Shown: positions 9,118 through 18,043 of the stretch, piece by piece
How the letters are laid out: the number at the start of each line of letters is the position of its first letter
Numbering within the stretch: the first letter of the stretch is position 1
Assembly: GCF_023715245.1 (NCBI RefSeq)
Contig: NZ_JAMBNV010000001.1
Coordinates: forward strand, 992,001-1,056,000
Direction: 5' to 3'
DNA: 64,000 nucleotides
DNA from: Sporosarcina luteola
Lineage (GTDB): Bacteria; Bacillota; Bacilli; Bacillales_A; Planococcaceae
Notes under the pieces: model-generated
Database searches by the model: none
Told to the model about the DNA's origin: nothing
The model's input: only the letters and a program-made list of their open reading frames with translations
Made by a program: the position numbers and the translations under genes

Positions 9118-9146
9118 CAAAACGCTAATCTTCAACCGTCTTTTAT
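9098..9146 (+). terminator. Long terminator hairpin overlapping the ECF41 gene end
   Basis: A 21-base arm (9098-9118) pairs with 9124-9144 with a single mismatch around an AAAAC loop, ending in TTTT. The stop codon lies inside the 5' arm. A-runs on the other side let it work for the minus strand too. Confidence 0.85.
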
Positions 9147-9150
9147 TATG

Positions 9151-9361
9151 AGTTCTCGTTCCTGCGCAAAGAGTTCTCGTTCTTCCCCGAGAAGTTCTCG
9201 TTCCCGCGCAAAGAGTTCTCGTTCTCCGGTGAAAAGTTCTCGTTCCCGCGCAAAGAGTTCTCGTTCTTCCCCGGGAAGTTCTCGTTCCCGCGCAAAGAGT
9301 TCTCGTTCTCCGAAGAAAAGTTCTCATTCACGCACAAAACCTTCTCATTCCATTACGGTAA
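9151..9361 (+). repeat. Tandem array B: ten 21-bp units with 84-bp higher-order order
   Basis: GTTCTC(G/A)TTC recurs at 9152, 9173, 9194, 9215, 9236, 9257, 9278, 9299 and 9320, with a degenerate copy at 9341: exact 21-base steps. Unit tails differ and alternate: CCCGCGCAAAGA (type a) every second unit, TTCCCCGRGAA (b) and TCCGGTGAAAA or TCCGAAGAAAA (c) between, giving a-b-a-c-a-b-a-c-a. Because 21 is divisible by 3, several frames stay open and give low-complexity peptides; I do not call these genes. It fills the space between the convergent ECF41 and AgcS genes. Confidence 0.9.
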
Positions 9362-9363
9362 TT

Positions 9364-10818
9364 TCACTTCTTCTCTTTATCTTCATAAAACACATTAAAA
9401 TTCGGATCAATCGTCCCGATGTTCAAATGCCTTGCCTTATAATCGCGTAGCAACTCGAAGAACTTCTTGCTCAATACCATAATGACAATCAAGTTGATGA
9501 ACGTCGGAATCGCAGTTGTGATATCTGCGAAATACCAGACCGCCTTGCCGGGCATGTCGTAGTAAACAGCATAGATGACCATAAGTAAGCCCGGAACCGG
9601 ATAAAGCCATTTATAGAACGCAATCGTCTTGTTCTTCACTTTGACTTTCTTTTCTCCACCGAACAGATGGCGTAAAATGATTTCATAATACGTGTACCAA
9701 CCCGTCGTCGTCGTCAAGCCGAATAGGAAGACGGACAAGGCAATGATATACCTGCCGGTTGTTCCGATGCCAGCCTCAAACGCGGATAACGTCAACGCAG
9801 CGCCATCTAGTCCGGATGACCAAACCCCTGTAATGATGATCGTGAAAGCTGTCATCGAACAGATGATGATCGTATCGATGAATACTTCCATAGCTCCCCA
9901 CATTCCTTGCTTGATCGGATGATTCGTTTTGGCTGTGGAGTGGATCATTGGGGAAGTACCCCAACCGGCTTCGTTACTGTAAACCGCACGTGCAACCCCC
10001 ATCCGGATCACTTGTGCAATGACTGCACCCGTAAAGCCCCCGACAGCCGCCATTCCCGTAAAGGCACTGTCGAATATAAGTCCAAAAACGGGAAGGATTT
10101 GATCGAAGTTCTTCAAGATGATGAAGAGGGAAGCCAATACATAAAAGATGCTCATGAATGGGATAAGCTTGGTCGCGATTTCACCAATCCGCTTAATGCC
10201 CCCGTAAATAATGACGTAAATGAGCGTGACGTAAATCAATGAAGAAGGAATCATGCCGATATTAAATGTAGAGCTTACAGCTTCAGAAACGGTATAGTTT
10301 TGAAGGGTAATAAAAAACGTAGTGAAGATACCGAATCCGAAAAGGACAGCTGGTATTTTCCAATACTTGAATTTCTTCTCTTCACCTAATCCTTTTTCCA
10401 TGTAATACGTCGGGCCGCCGTAAGGGTTCCCTTTTTCATCCGTCCCACGATAATGAACGGCCAATGATACTTCAACTGTCTTCGTCATCATGCCTAATAA
10501 TGCGGTGACCCACATCCAAAAGACGGCACCTGGTCCACCTACTGCGATTGCAGTAGCAACCCCGCCAATATTTCCAACACCGACGCTCCCGCCAATCGCC
10601 GTACTCACTGCTTGAAAAGGAGTTAAGATGCCTTTTGCATCCTCGTCCTTATCCCTCTTAGAAAATAATCTTCCGAATGTAGCCTTGAAAATATGTGGCA
10701 AGTAACTAATTTGGAAAAGCTTACTTCCAATTGTGAAATATAGTCCAACAAACAATACCGTGAAGATGAGCGGCAACCCCCATAACCAACCGACAATCGT
10801 CTCAAGAAATTGTTCCAA
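9364..10818 (-). CDS. Sodium:alanine/glycine symporter, AgcS (AlsT) family
   Basis: This is a polytopic membrane protein of 484 residues with about 10-11 helices. The family motif AIGGSVGVGNIGGVATAIAVGGPGAVFWMW and the later YSNEAGWGTSP segment are diagnostic of the DAACS/AGCS family, which imports alanine or glycine with sodium. The start is taken as TTG at 10818, preceded by AAGGAGGG at suitable spacing; the longer in-frame reading from 10878 would translate the ribosome site. It is transcribed alone, away from a GNAT gene, and its 3' end abuts tandem array B. Substrate among alanine, glycine and glutamine is not resolved. Confidence 0.88.
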   Translation of the reverse strand: MEQFLETIVGWLWGLPLIFTVLFVGLYFTIGSKLFQISYLPHIFKATFGRLFSKRDKDEDAKGILTPFQAVSTAIGGSVGVGNIGGVATAIAVGGPGAVFWMWVTALLGMMTKTVEVSLAVHYRGTDEKGNPYGGPTYYMEKGLGEEKKFKYWKIPAVLFGFGIFTTFFITLQNYTVSEAVSSTFNIGMIPSSLIYVTLIYVIIYGGIKRIGEIATKLIPFMSIFYVLASLFIILKNFDQILPVFGLIFDSAFTGMAAVGGFTGAVIAQVIRMGVARAVYSNEAGWGTSPMIHSTAKTNHPIKQGMWGAMEVFIDTIIICSMTAFTIIITGVWSSGLDGAALTLSAFEAGIGTTGRYIIALSVFLFGLTTTTGWYTYYEIILRHLFGGEKKVKVKNKTIAFYKWLYPVPGLLMVIYAVYYDMPGKAVWYFADITTAIPTFINLIVIMVLSKKFFELLRDYKARHLNIGTIDPNFNVFYEDKEKK

Positions 10819-10949
10819 CCCTTTCCCTCCTTTATTTCCAGTCTGAATCTTTCGTCTACTGTATGTCGAGTAGGACAAATTGATTCATAGGTTTCAGGAT
10901 ATGAATTAATTAAATATATAGTATACTATTGGGAAGGGAGGATGTTGCT

Positions 10950-11408
10950 ATGCCGCACGTTCACTATTTCTGGGGTATGCCTGATGAAAAAACGTTCGAT
11001 GGGATTTTGCAATTACATAATAAGATTTTTGTCAATGCTGATGAACTTGCGAAAAAGGCTCCATTACAGCCGAATATCCTATTTGTAGTTGCAATGATAG
11101 AGAATCAAGTAGTTGGCTATAAGATTGGATATAGTCTTTCAAAGGACCGCTACTATAGCTGGTATGGGGGAGTTCACGAGGAGTTTAGGGGAAAAGGGAT
11201 TGCCTCTATGCTTTTGGAGCACCAACATAGACTTGTGAAGGATAAGGGTTATAAAATAATCGAAACGAAGACGAGAAATAAATGGAGAGAAATGTTGATA
11301 GTGAATATTAAACATGGATTTGATATAACGGAAACTTTTACTGACGATGAGGGAATTCATCGGATCGTATTAGAGAAAAGCCTGCTCAATAATAAGGAAG
11401 GGTGGTGA
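10950..11408 (+). CDS. GNAT-family N-acetyltransferase
   Basis: The product has 152 residues from the ATG at 10950, which follows GGGAAGGGAGG. The GNAT core is visible: YYSWYGGVHEEFRGKGIASMLLEHQHRL carries the RGKGIA acetyl-CoA pyrophosphate loop, followed by the KxxGYKxIETKT strand and NIKHGFDI. It transfers an acetyl group from acetyl-CoA to an unidentified acceptor amine. An AT-rich TATAGTATACT stretch upstream (about 10916-10927) is a likely promoter. The lipoprotein gene 8 bases downstream is probably in the same transcript, though no functional tie is evident. Confidence 0.8.
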   Translation: MPHVHYFWGMPDEKTFDGILQLHNKIFVNADELAKKAPLQPNILFVVAMIENQVVGYKIGYSLSKDRYYSWYGGVHEEFRGKGIASMLLEHQHRLVKDKGYKIIETKTRNKWREMLIVNIKHGFDITETFTDDEGIHRIVLEKSLLNNKEGW

Positions 11409-11415
11409 GAGGGAC

Positions 11416-11811
11416 TTGAAAAAACTTTTGGTTGGTTTATTTGTAATTATGATGCTACTAAGTGGCTGCGGTAAAGAATATTGGGTGCTAGATAAGAAGA
11501 GATTGAGTGAAGAACCCGCAGTGAGGCAATACGTCAATTACTTGCAAGATGACAAGACGGAGCGTAAAGGCTTCAAGGTCATTGATATTGCCGAAGGGAA
11601 AAAGATGGTGGTCGTTTCTACCGGCACGAATCAACTTGAACTGGAAGCTGTTGATGTTGAAGTGTTGGACGATGAAACAATTGTTACAGTGAGAGAAATA
11701 GAAGCGGATAGCGACGAAACCAATCCCTATATTTTAATAGGCCTTGAACGTAAAAACGGCGGAGTGAGAGTCATCAACGAAGAGGGAGAAGAATATGAAA
11801 TCGGATTTTGA
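11416..11811 (+). CDS. Small lipoprotein of unknown function
   Basis: The product has 131 residues. TTG start at 11416 within AAGGAAGGGTGG-rich sequence. A signal peptide of lipoprotein type ends LLSGCGK, so the mature protein is lipidated at Cys and anchored outside the membrane. The mature part is charged, mostly beta-strand and without a recognised domain. It lies 8 bases after the acetyltransferase gene and is likely cotranscribed. Confidence 0.7.
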   Translation: MKKLLVGLFVIMMLLSGCGKEYWVLDKKRLSEEPAVRQYVNYLQDDKTERKGFKVIDIAEGKKMVVVSTGTNQLELEAVDVEVLDDETIVTVREIEADSDETNPYILIGLERKNGGVRVINEEGEEYEIGF

Positions 11812-11877
11812 GTCCGATAAGTAATTATTATCCCTTTGTATAATAACTATCGATTTTTCTAATGACGATTAGAAGAG

Positions 11878-11883
11878 TATAAT
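11878..11883 (+). promoter_or_regulatory. -10 element upstream of the TauE/SafE gene
   Basis: A perfect TATAAT 27 bases before the ATG; the -35 (TTTTCT region at about 11855) is weak. Confidence 0.4.
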
Positions 11884-11909
11884 AGAATTATACACAGGGG
11901 GTGTTCATG

Positions 11910-12647
11910 ATGGAATATATTTCACTCTTTTTCATTGGGGCCATTGCAACGACAATCGGTACGTTGGCGGGCGGGGGCGGATTGATCAGTCTTCCCGCAA
12001 TGCTGCTGCTCGGCATACCAATCCACTCAGCGATCGGCGCGAATAAAGTGTCCAACACGGTCAGCTCGTTCTCAAGCTTCCTTTTCTTATTGAAGCACAA
12101 ACAGATTTCTTTACGCGAATCGTATTGGATCATTCCAGTAAGTCTTATTGGGGGCATCAGTGGCGGGTTCATTGCGACAAAGCTTTCAGAAGATAACTTA
12201 TATATCTTGGCGATTATCCTCTTGTCGTTTGCATTTATTACATCGTTCATCGGAAAAGGGGATTTCAATGGACAGGAGAAGTTGAAACTTAGCAAAGTGA
12301 GTGTGCCTGGGTTATATGGAATCGGGATTTATGATGGATTATTCGGTCCGGGGCAAGGCACATTGATGCTATATTTATTCGGGCACTTGAAAGTGGCATA
12401 TATACGCGCAGTCGGCTATGTTCGTCTCGCCACATTCTCGAGTTGCTTTGGTGCGGCAATCACTTACATTGCTGCTGGGAAAATCATTTGGCCACTTACT
12501 CTACTGTTAATGTTGGGATCTATTACAGGGGCGCAGACAGGGGTACGTATTGCGGAAAAACTGAAACCGAAATTTGTGAAGCCGATCTTACGGGTTGTAA
12601 CTGTCGCGTTGATTTTACAAATCATTGTAGAGAATATCGGTTCCTAA
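11910..12647 (+). CDS. TauE/SafE-family membrane exporter
   Basis: This is a hydrophobic protein of about 245 residues with roughly seven to eight helices. The N-terminal GTLAGGGGLISLPAMLLLGIPIHSAIGANK and the internal DGLFGPGQGTLM repeat are the duplicated signatures of the TauE/SafE (DUF81) family, which exports sulfite, sulfoacetate or related organic anions. ATG codons occur at 11907 and 11910; the latter has the better spacing from GGGGG. A terminator follows at 12655. The substrate cannot be inferred from neighbours. Confidence 0.85.
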   Translation: MEYISLFFIGAIATTIGTLAGGGGLISLPAMLLLGIPIHSAIGANKVSNTVSSFSSFLFLLKHKQISLRESYWIIPVSLIGGISGGFIATKLSEDNLYILAIILLSFAFITSFIGKGDFNGQEKLKLSKVSVPGLYGIGIYDGLFGPGQGTLMLYLFGHLKVAYIRAVGYVRLATFSSCFGAAITYIAAGKIIWPLTLLLMLGSITGAQTGVRIAEKLKPKFVKPILRVVTVALILQIIVENIGS

Positions 12648-12654
12648 CAGTTAA

Positions 12655-12682
12655 AACTTCTACAGTGGTAGAGGTTTTTATT
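12655..12682 (+). terminator. Terminator of the TauE/SafE gene
   Basis: AACTTCTAC (12655-12663) pairs with GTAGAGGTT (12668-12676), followed by TTTATTTTT. Confidence 0.75.
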
Positions 12683-12691
12683 TTTGAGTAA

Positions 12692-12732
12692 CAAAAAAGT
12701 AGAAGCTGCCCGGAAACCCTTCGGACAGCTTC
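12692..12732 (-). terminator. Terminator of sspH
   Basis: GAAGCTGCCCG (12702-12712) pairs with CGGACAGCTTC (12722-12732). On the minus strand the stem leads into a T-run. Confidence 0.75.
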
Positions 12733-12740
12733 AACTATTA

Positions 12741-12920
12741 TCAGTGCTTTTTCAATTCGGAAATTGCAACTTCAGACCTTTCCTCCATAGCTTGGCGCAA
12801 ATGAACCGTTGCGGTCCGATCGTCATCGTGGATTTTGTCAATCCAGACAGAAACGCCATTATAACTAACCATAATCTCATCCGGTGACGACACAATCTGA
12901 TGTGCACGTTGACTTTCCAA
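12741..12920 (-). CDS. sspH: Small acid-soluble spore protein, H type
   Basis: The product is 59 residues from a TTG start at 12920, the same length as B. subtilis SspH. The pattern SQRAHQIVSSPDEIMVSYNGVSVWIDKI fits the H-type SASP signature (xRAxxIxxSPDxxxVxYNGxxVWI). These are minor spore-core proteins made in the forespore. The TTG follows GGAGGGG by 6 bases; an upstream in-frame ATG overlaps that ribosome site and is rejected. A candidate SigG promoter lies at 12957-12985, matching forespore expression. Confidence 0.85.
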   Translation of the reverse strand: MESQRAHQIVSSPDEIMVSYNGVSVWIDKIHDDDRTATVHLRQAMEERSEVAISELKKH

Positions 12921-12956
12921 AGCAAACCCCTCCATTTATATAGACTTCAAGCTTGT

Positions 12957-12985
12957 TACTATGGATGACAAAATGAAATGTACTC
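12957..12985 (-). promoter_or_regulatory. Candidate SigG (forespore) promoter of sspH
   Basis: On the minus strand GAGTA, 17 bases, then CATAGTA. This is one mismatch per element from the SigG consensus GHATR/CATNHTA that I recall, and is supported by the identity of the gene. Confidence 0.4.
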
Positions 12986-13688
12986 ATCCTTCATATAGGT
13001 AGATTTTCAAATCATCGCTTCCGTCTACTGTTGCCAGTAAAATGTCATCAGCTGTCACGTTATAAAGTTTGAATTTATTCTGCAACCAGTCCAGATCCTT
13101 TCCAACAGACTTCAAAGACGCCTGATCGACTTTGCCTTCTTTCACCACTACGGTTGGAAAGATAAATGGATTTGAAACAAGTTGCATATCTTGAGGTGTC
13201 AACGCTTGATGCTGAGGGGATAGGAAGAAAGAAATCGTCCCGTCAGGTTCCCATAATGCTAGTGACACTTTCTGTACATCTTCAATTTTATCCTTGCGAA
13301 GCTCTGATAATAAATGATCGATTGTAATTCTCGCTTTATTTAGATTTGAATACATGATTTCCCCATGTTTGATGAGAGGATAAGGTGATGGTTCAACCAA
13401 TTTGCGTAACTTCCCCCATTTTAACGTTGCATACACTGAAGAAATATACAGGATGATCAATACAGTTGTCGTAATTAGTGACCCTTTCATCCCTAATTTT
13501 TCATCAGATAGGGGATGGGCTAAAATATTTCCGATAATCAATGCAATGGTAAAGTCAATCAACCGTAATTGGGATATGGAACGTTCGCCCATCAACCTGG
13601 AAGCGAATAATAAAAAGAAAAAAGCAACTACCGCACGCAGCCCCCATTGGATTGCGGTCAGTGTTTCTTGTGCCTGGAAAAAATCCAT
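12984..13688 (-). CDS. DUF421 (YetF/YrbG-family) membrane protein
   Basis: The product is about 234 residues with three N-terminal membrane helices, the SRLMGERSISQLRLIDFTIALIIGNI motif that opens DUF421 proteins, and a C-terminal cytoplasmic domain with HGEIMYSNLNKARITIDHLLSELR. Paralogues in B. subtilis (YetF, YdfS) are forespore or inner-spore-membrane proteins; the function here is unproved. The start is uncertain: ATG at 13688 fits the family, but its ribosome site is weak, and in-frame starts extend to 13745. A second, more YetF-like paralogue lies at 30341. Confidence 0.75.
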   Translation of the reverse strand: MDFFQAQETLTAIQWGLRAVVAFFFLLFASRLMGERSISQLRLIDFTIALIIGNILAHPLSDEKLGMKGSLITTTVLIILYISSVYATLKWGKLRKLVEPSPYPLIKHGEIMYSNLNKARITIDHLLSELRKDKIEDVQKVSLALWEPDGTISFFLSPQHQALTPQDMQLVSNPFIFPTVVVKEGKVDQASLKSVGKDLDWLQNKFKLYNVTADDILLATVDGSDDLKIYLYEG

Positions 13689-13785
13689 CCTAACTTCACA
13701 TCCCATAATGTAGACAATGCGTACACACTGGTAAAAGGCTACCACTCATTTGAGTGATAGCTCTTCTTTACAATACGCCTTTGTC

Positions 13786-14091
13786 CTAAGCTTGTTTCAC
13801 CATTTTCAAAAGCATTTGGGAAAACACACGTTGCTCTTCTTCAGATCCTGATTTCCAAAGCTCCATTAACACTTTTTCTTCACGGTTACGAGGTTCTTCA
13901 TGATTGGCAAGATAACCTGCAACAATCTCTGTCGTTTTTGCAAGCTTCTCATCACTTAACCCTAAATTTTCACCAAGCGCTACTTTTTCGGCGAGGTATT
14001 GCTTGAAATGATTAAAATTCTCCAGGATTTGACCTTTATCTTCTCCGTCAATCTTTGCGAGCTCTTTTTGAACTTTGTCTTTCATGTCCAT
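13786..14091 (-). CDS. DUF3243 (YmfJ-like) protein
   Basis: The product has 101 residues from the ATG at 14091, which follows AAAGGAGTG. The pattern FKQYLAEKVALGENLGLSDEKLAKTTEIVAGYLANHEEPRNREEKVLMELWKSG matches DUF3243 small helical proteins of Bacillaceae such as YmfJ; their function is unknown. It is cytosolic with no catalytic motif. It is divergent from corA across about 195 bases in which I see no further gene. Confidence 0.75.
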   Translation of the reverse strand: MDMKDKVQKELAKIDGEDKGQILENFNHFKQYLAEKVALGENLGLSDEKLAKTTEIVAGYLANHEEPRNREEKVLMELWKSGSEEEQRVFSQMLLKMVKQA

Positions 14092-14286
14092 AGCAAGTAA
14101 CACTCCTTTTATGTTGTTCACATATAGTGCGCTCATTTACAGTAAGTAAACGTGGAAAAACTTGCATAGGAAGAAGTAATGTAAGAAGTTAATGTAGGAG
14201 GTAAAGGTAAAATGGTTAAGATACGGTAAGGACAGTCATCGAATGTGGATCAGGAAGTTCATTACGAATGAAAAGAAGGTGGAAAG

Positions 14287-15249
14287 ATGATCTGGACAAT
14301 GGGACTAACTACAGACAATGAATTCATTTACGGCTTCTCAGTACATGAAATAACGGAGCTCTCTCTACGATGGTACTGGGTTGATTTCGATCAACCGGAC
14401 GCGGAAGAGGCATCCTTACTTCAATCATTATTCTCGTTCCATCCATTGGCGTTGGAAGATTGTTATGGCCGAATTCAGCGTCCGAAGCTGGACCATTATG
14501 AAGGGTATACATTTTTTGCTCTGCACTCCATATGTCACGAGGACTTGATTGCGGAAGAAGTGGATTTGTTCCTGGGCGAAAACTTTGTCATTTCATTTCA
14601 TTACACGGAATTACAGGAAATCGATAAGGCGCGTGAAGCAATCATGCAAAATCCTGAAAAATGGGAACGTGGCCATGTTCTCGTCATGTACGAAATTATG
14701 GATAAACTAGTCGATCAATATTTTCCGATCCTTTATAATATCGAGGATCATTTGGACGAAATCGAAGAGAAGCTATCACCGACAACAGTTCAATTATCTA
14801 TGGAGTATGTCTTTGAAGTGCGTGGCGATTTATTGCGTCTCCGAAGGACGATTTATCCGATGAGGGAGTTATTGTACAGAATGCTCGAATCGAAAAGATT
14901 GGATTTCGCTTCTCATGAGCATACATATTTCTCGGATATTTACGATCATCTCATCCGAATAAGCGACATGCTTGATTCCAATCGACAGTTGACTTCAGAT
15001 ATTCGTGATAGCCAACTGTCCATCAACTCCAACCAAATGAACAGTGTAATGATGACACTGACGATTATTTCTTCTGTCTTCATTCCGTTGACATTCATTG
15101 CCGGTGTGTATGGAATGAATTTTGAACATATGCCAGAGCTTCACTTGCGCTACGGATATCCAATTGTCCTTGTGGTGATGCTAATCATAGGAGTTGCGAT
15201 GATCGGTTGGTTTACACATAAAGGATGGTTCCGGATCAATAAGTCATAA
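14287..15249 (+). CDS. corA: CorA-family magnesium/divalent cation transporter
   Basis: The product has 320 residues. A long cytoplasmic, mostly helical N-terminal domain is followed by two C-terminal membrane helices (about 255-275 and 290-312), with the selectivity signature YGMNF between them near residue 276. CorA pentamers move Mg2+, Co2+ or Ni2+. ATG at 14287 follows GAAGGTGGA. It is monocistronic with a terminator right behind. Whether it imports Mg2+ or another metal cannot be told. Confidence 0.88.
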   Translation: MIWTMGLTTDNEFIYGFSVHEITELSLRWYWVDFDQPDAEEASLLQSLFSFHPLALEDCYGRIQRPKLDHYEGYTFFALHSICHEDLIAEEVDLFLGENFVISFHYTELQEIDKAREAIMQNPEKWERGHVLVMYEIMDKLVDQYFPILYNIEDHLDEIEEKLSPTTVQLSMEYVFEVRGDLLRLRRTIYPMRELLYRMLESKRLDFASHEHTYFSDIYDHLIRISDMLDSNRQLTSDIRDSQLSINSNQMNSVMMTLTIISSVFIPLTFIAGVYGMNFEHMPELHLRYGYPIVLVVMLIIGVAMIGWFTHKGWFRINKS

Positions 15250-15254
15250 TGTGG

Positions 15255-15279
15255 CCCTCTCTAATTGAGAGGGTTATTT
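15255..15279 (+). terminator. Terminator between convergent corA and thpR
   Basis: CCCTCTC (15255-15261) and GAGAGGG (15267-15273) around a TAATT loop, followed by TTATTT. Confidence 0.75.
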
Positions 15280-15816
15280 AAACGGAAAATTTTTGACGGC
15301 TTCATATTTCGGAGTCCTTGATGGATGGATTCTAAAGAGTGAAAATCCGTTGACGTGAAATGGCACAGGCGTGCATGTTTCTTTTTGAATCGGAGACTCT
15401 CCATTGACCTTGCGCTTTTTGGCAATCGTAATATGAGGAGTGAAACGATTATCAGGTTCGATGCCCAATTGATCTGCCCCTATTGCCGCAACCGCTTGCT
15501 GCAACGCATCTAGCTCTTGTGATGGTTGGACTGACATATAAACGACACGAGGACCTTTCGGAGATCCGAAATAGGAAAGGCCATCGATGGTCAGTGCGAA
15601 ATCACTATGGTTGTCGGCTAATGCAGCGAGACTTTCCTGCAAAGGTTCAACTTTCTGTTCAGGAAGTGCCCCGATGAATAGCAATGTAATATGCAAATCA
15701 TCCACGTGCGGAATGACTTTATAGATGTTCGATAAACCGTATTTATCCCTGTATAGCTTTACAGGATCTTCAATTGAAGCAGGGGCTTTTATTCCGATGA
15801 AATAATGATGATGCAT
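15274..15816 (-). CDS. thpR: RNA 2',3'-cyclic phosphodiesterase (2H family)
   Basis: The product has 180 residues. The two catalytic H-x-T motifs of the 2H phosphoesterases are present: LHITLLF (about residue 45) and PHITIAKK (about residue 129), separated by the usual distance. ThpR/LigT enzymes open 2',3'-cyclic phosphates at RNA ends and can ligate 2'-5' ends in vitro. ATG at 15816 follows AGGAGGCG. It is a single gene converging on corA. Confidence 0.88.
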   Translation of the reverse strand: MHHHYFIGIKAPASIEDPVKLYRDKYGLSNIYKVIPHVDDLHITLLFIGALPEQKVEPLQESLAALADNHSDFALTIDGLSYFGSPKGPRVVYMSVQPSQELDALQQAVAAIGADQLGIEPDNRFTPHITIAKKRKVNGESPIQKETCTPVPFHVNGFSLFRIHPSRTPKYEAVKNFPFK

Positions 15817-15954
15817 CCTTCACGCCTCCTAATAACGATCTCGTCTCCTATTGTAGCCTAAATTCAATTTGATGAAACATGGGAGAGTGCCCAGATGCTA
15901 ACAACTCGCATATAAATAGGATTGGCGGCTTAGAAATATACGGAAGGGGATTCT

Positions 15955-18003
15955 TTGGAGAAAAATCAAAACCGGAAAAATGTACAGCTTGACCAGTTCC
16001 GAGTTAATAACTACGGCAAGAAATTGACGACGAACCAAGGCTTGAAAGTGTCGGATGATGAAAATTCCTTGAAAGCGGGAGTGCGCGGACCGACATTATT
16101 GGAAGATTTTCATCTAAGGGAGAAATTGACCCATTTTGACCATGAACGGATTCCTGAGAGGGTTGTCCATGCAAGGGGGTTTGCGGCCCATGGTGTATTT
16201 GAGTTATACAAATCGATGAAGGAGTTTACGAAAGCCGGATTTCTGCAAAATCCGGGCTCGAAAACGCCAGTATTCACGCGGTTCTCGACGGTTGTCGGAA
16301 GCAAAGGGTCCGCTGATACGGTTAGGGACGTTCGCGGATTCGCTACAAAGTTCTATACGGAAGAAGGGAACTTCGATCTCGTTGCCAATAATATGCCGGT
16401 CTTTTTCATACAGGATGGCATGAAGTTTCCGGATGTCGTGCATGCTATCAAGCCTGAACCTCATAATGAAATGCCGCAAGCATCATCTGCGCACGATACG
16501 TTTTGGGATTTTGTCGCCAATAATCAGGAATCTGCCCATATGGTGATGTGGCTTATGTCTGACCGGGCCATCCCAAGAAGTTTCCGAATGATACAAGGCT
16601 TTGGTGTTCATACGTTCCGCCTGGTCAATGAGGAAGGTAAAGCTACATTCGTCAAGTTTCACATTAAACCGCTTCTCGGCGTCCATTCACTCGTCTGGGA
16701 TGAAGCGCAGAAGATTGCAGGGAAGGATCCGGATTTCCATCGACGCGATCTATGGGAAAACATTGAGCATGGAAATGTCGTCGAATATGAAGTCGGCGTG
16801 CAAATGATCAAAGAGGAAGATGAGTTCATGTTCGACTTCGATATTTTGGATTCGACGAAGATTTGGCCCGAGGAAATTGTTCCTGTCCAAATGTTCGGCA
16901 AGATCACGTTGAACCGGAATGTGGATAATGTCTTTGCTGAAACGGAACAAGTGGCGTTCCATGTCGGGAACGTTGTGCCGGGGATTGACTTTACAAATGA
17001 TCCACTCTTGCAAGGAAGGCTTTTTTCATATTTGGATACTCAGTTGATTCGCCTTGGAGGGCCGAATTTCACTGAAATCCCGATCAATCGACCGATCTGT
17101 CCGTTTCACAATAATCAGCGGGATGGTTTCAGCCGCCAGCGAATCGATGTGGGGCAAGTAGCTTATCATAAAAACTCGCTTGCTAATAATACGCCTTCGA
17201 CTTCTACGTGGAAAGAAGGGGGCTATGTCCATTACGCTGAGAAGGTTGAGGGACGTGTCATCCAGGCAAGAAGCGATTCATTCCAAGACCATTTTTCGCA
17301 GGCGAGATTGTTCTGGAACAGCATGACACCACCTGAAAAGGAACATATAAGGGACGCATTCATCTTTGAAGTCGGAAAAGTGAAATCAGACAGCGTCCGG
17401 CAGCAAGTCGTCGACATGTTTGTCAATGTGGATAAGGAATTGGCGACTGTCATTGCCGATGCAGTCGGAGTCAAACGTCCGAAAGGCCAACAAGTCAACG
17501 TTACTGCCGCTTCCCCGGCACTTAGCCAAGAGAAGACGCCGAGATATCCGAATACACTTAAAGTAGGCGTGTTGATCGGAAATGGCTTCAATGGCAGAGA
17601 AGTGAAAGCGGTCGTAAAAACATTATTGAACCACGGAGTGGCCGTCGACATTGTCGGTGAGCATTTAGGCAGTCTTACTGGCAAAGACGGTGTTAAGGTT
17701 GTTTTGAATGAAACTTTTCTAACAACTTCGCCCGTCCTTTACGATTCGTTATATGTCGTCGGCGGAAAAGCGAAGAATCAAGCGAAGTTCGAAAGTGATA
17801 TCGAGGAATTCATCAATGAAGCGTATCGTCATTACAAGCCGATTGGCATCGCTTCAACTGGGGAAGATATTTTCAGGGAATCCGATGCGAAAGCCGGATC
17901 GGGTATTGTGGTTGCATCAGAATCCGGAGCCGATTTCCCGACGGACTTCATTCAAGCCATCACTCAACAGCGCTTTTGGGCCCGAAATATATATCCTGAA
18001 TGA
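15955..18003 (+). CDS. katE: Large-subunit (clade 2) haem catalase
   Basis: The product has 682 residues, against about 686 for B. subtilis KatE. The catalytic His lies in VVHARGFAAHG (His72), the haem-ligand Tyr in RLFSYLDTQLIRLGGPNF, and the C-terminal 150 residues form the DJ-1/PfpI-like domain (LKVGVLIGNGFNGREV onward) that defines large catalases. It destroys hydrogen peroxide in the cytosol. TTG start at 15955 follows GGAAGGGG. In Bacillus the orthologue belongs to the SigB general stress regulon, but I could not find a convincing SigB promoter here. Confidence 0.93.
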   Translation: MEKNQNRKNVQLDQFRVNNYGKKLTTNQGLKVSDDENSLKAGVRGPTLLEDFHLREKLTHFDHERIPERVVHARGFAAHGVFELYKSMKEFTKAGFLQNPGSKTPVFTRFSTVVGSKGSADTVRDVRGFATKFYTEEGNFDLVANNMPVFFIQDGMKFPDVVHAIKPEPHNEMPQASSAHDTFWDFVANNQESAHMVMWLMSDRAIPRSFRMIQGFGVHTFRLVNEEGKATFVKFHIKPLLGVHSLVWDEAQKIAGKDPDFHRRDLWENIEHGNVVEYEVGVQMIKEEDEFMFDFDILDSTKIWPEEIVPVQMFGKITLNRNVDNVFAETEQVAFHVGNVVPGIDFTNDPLLQGRLFSYLDTQLIRLGGPNFTEIPINRPICPFHNNQRDGFSRQRIDVGQVAYHKNSLANNTPSTSTWKEGGYVHYAEKVEGRVIQARSDSFQDHFSQARLFWNSMTPPEKEHIRDAFIFEVGKVKSDSVRQQVVDMFVNVDKELATVIADAVGVKRPKGQQVNVTAASPALSQEKTPRYPNTLKVGVLIGNGFNGREVKAVVKTLLNHGVAVDIVGEHLGSLTGKDGVKVVLNETFLTTSPVLYDSLYVVGGKAKNQAKFESDIEEFINEAYRHYKPIGIASTGEDIFRESDAKAGSGIVVASESGADFPTDFIQAITQQRFWARNIYPE

Positions 18004-18008
18004 ATTGG

Positions 18009-18040
18009 CCGCTCCAATACCTTTTTGGAGCGGTATTTTT
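18009..18040 (+). terminator. Terminator of the catalase gene
   Basis: CCGCTCCA (18009-18016) pairs with TGGAGCGG (18026-18033), then TATTTTT. Confidence 0.8.
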
Positions 18041-18043
18041 ATG

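Noticed and set aside
9151..9361. CRISPR-like array
   Set aside because: Units are contiguous 21-bp repeats with only short alternating tails; there are no unique spacers of 30 bases or more and no cas genes.
9031..9450. Open frames on both strands through array B, giving SSRS- or RTRT-rich peptides
   Set aside because: The frames stay open only because the period is a multiple of three; they overlap a terminator and lack ribosome sites.
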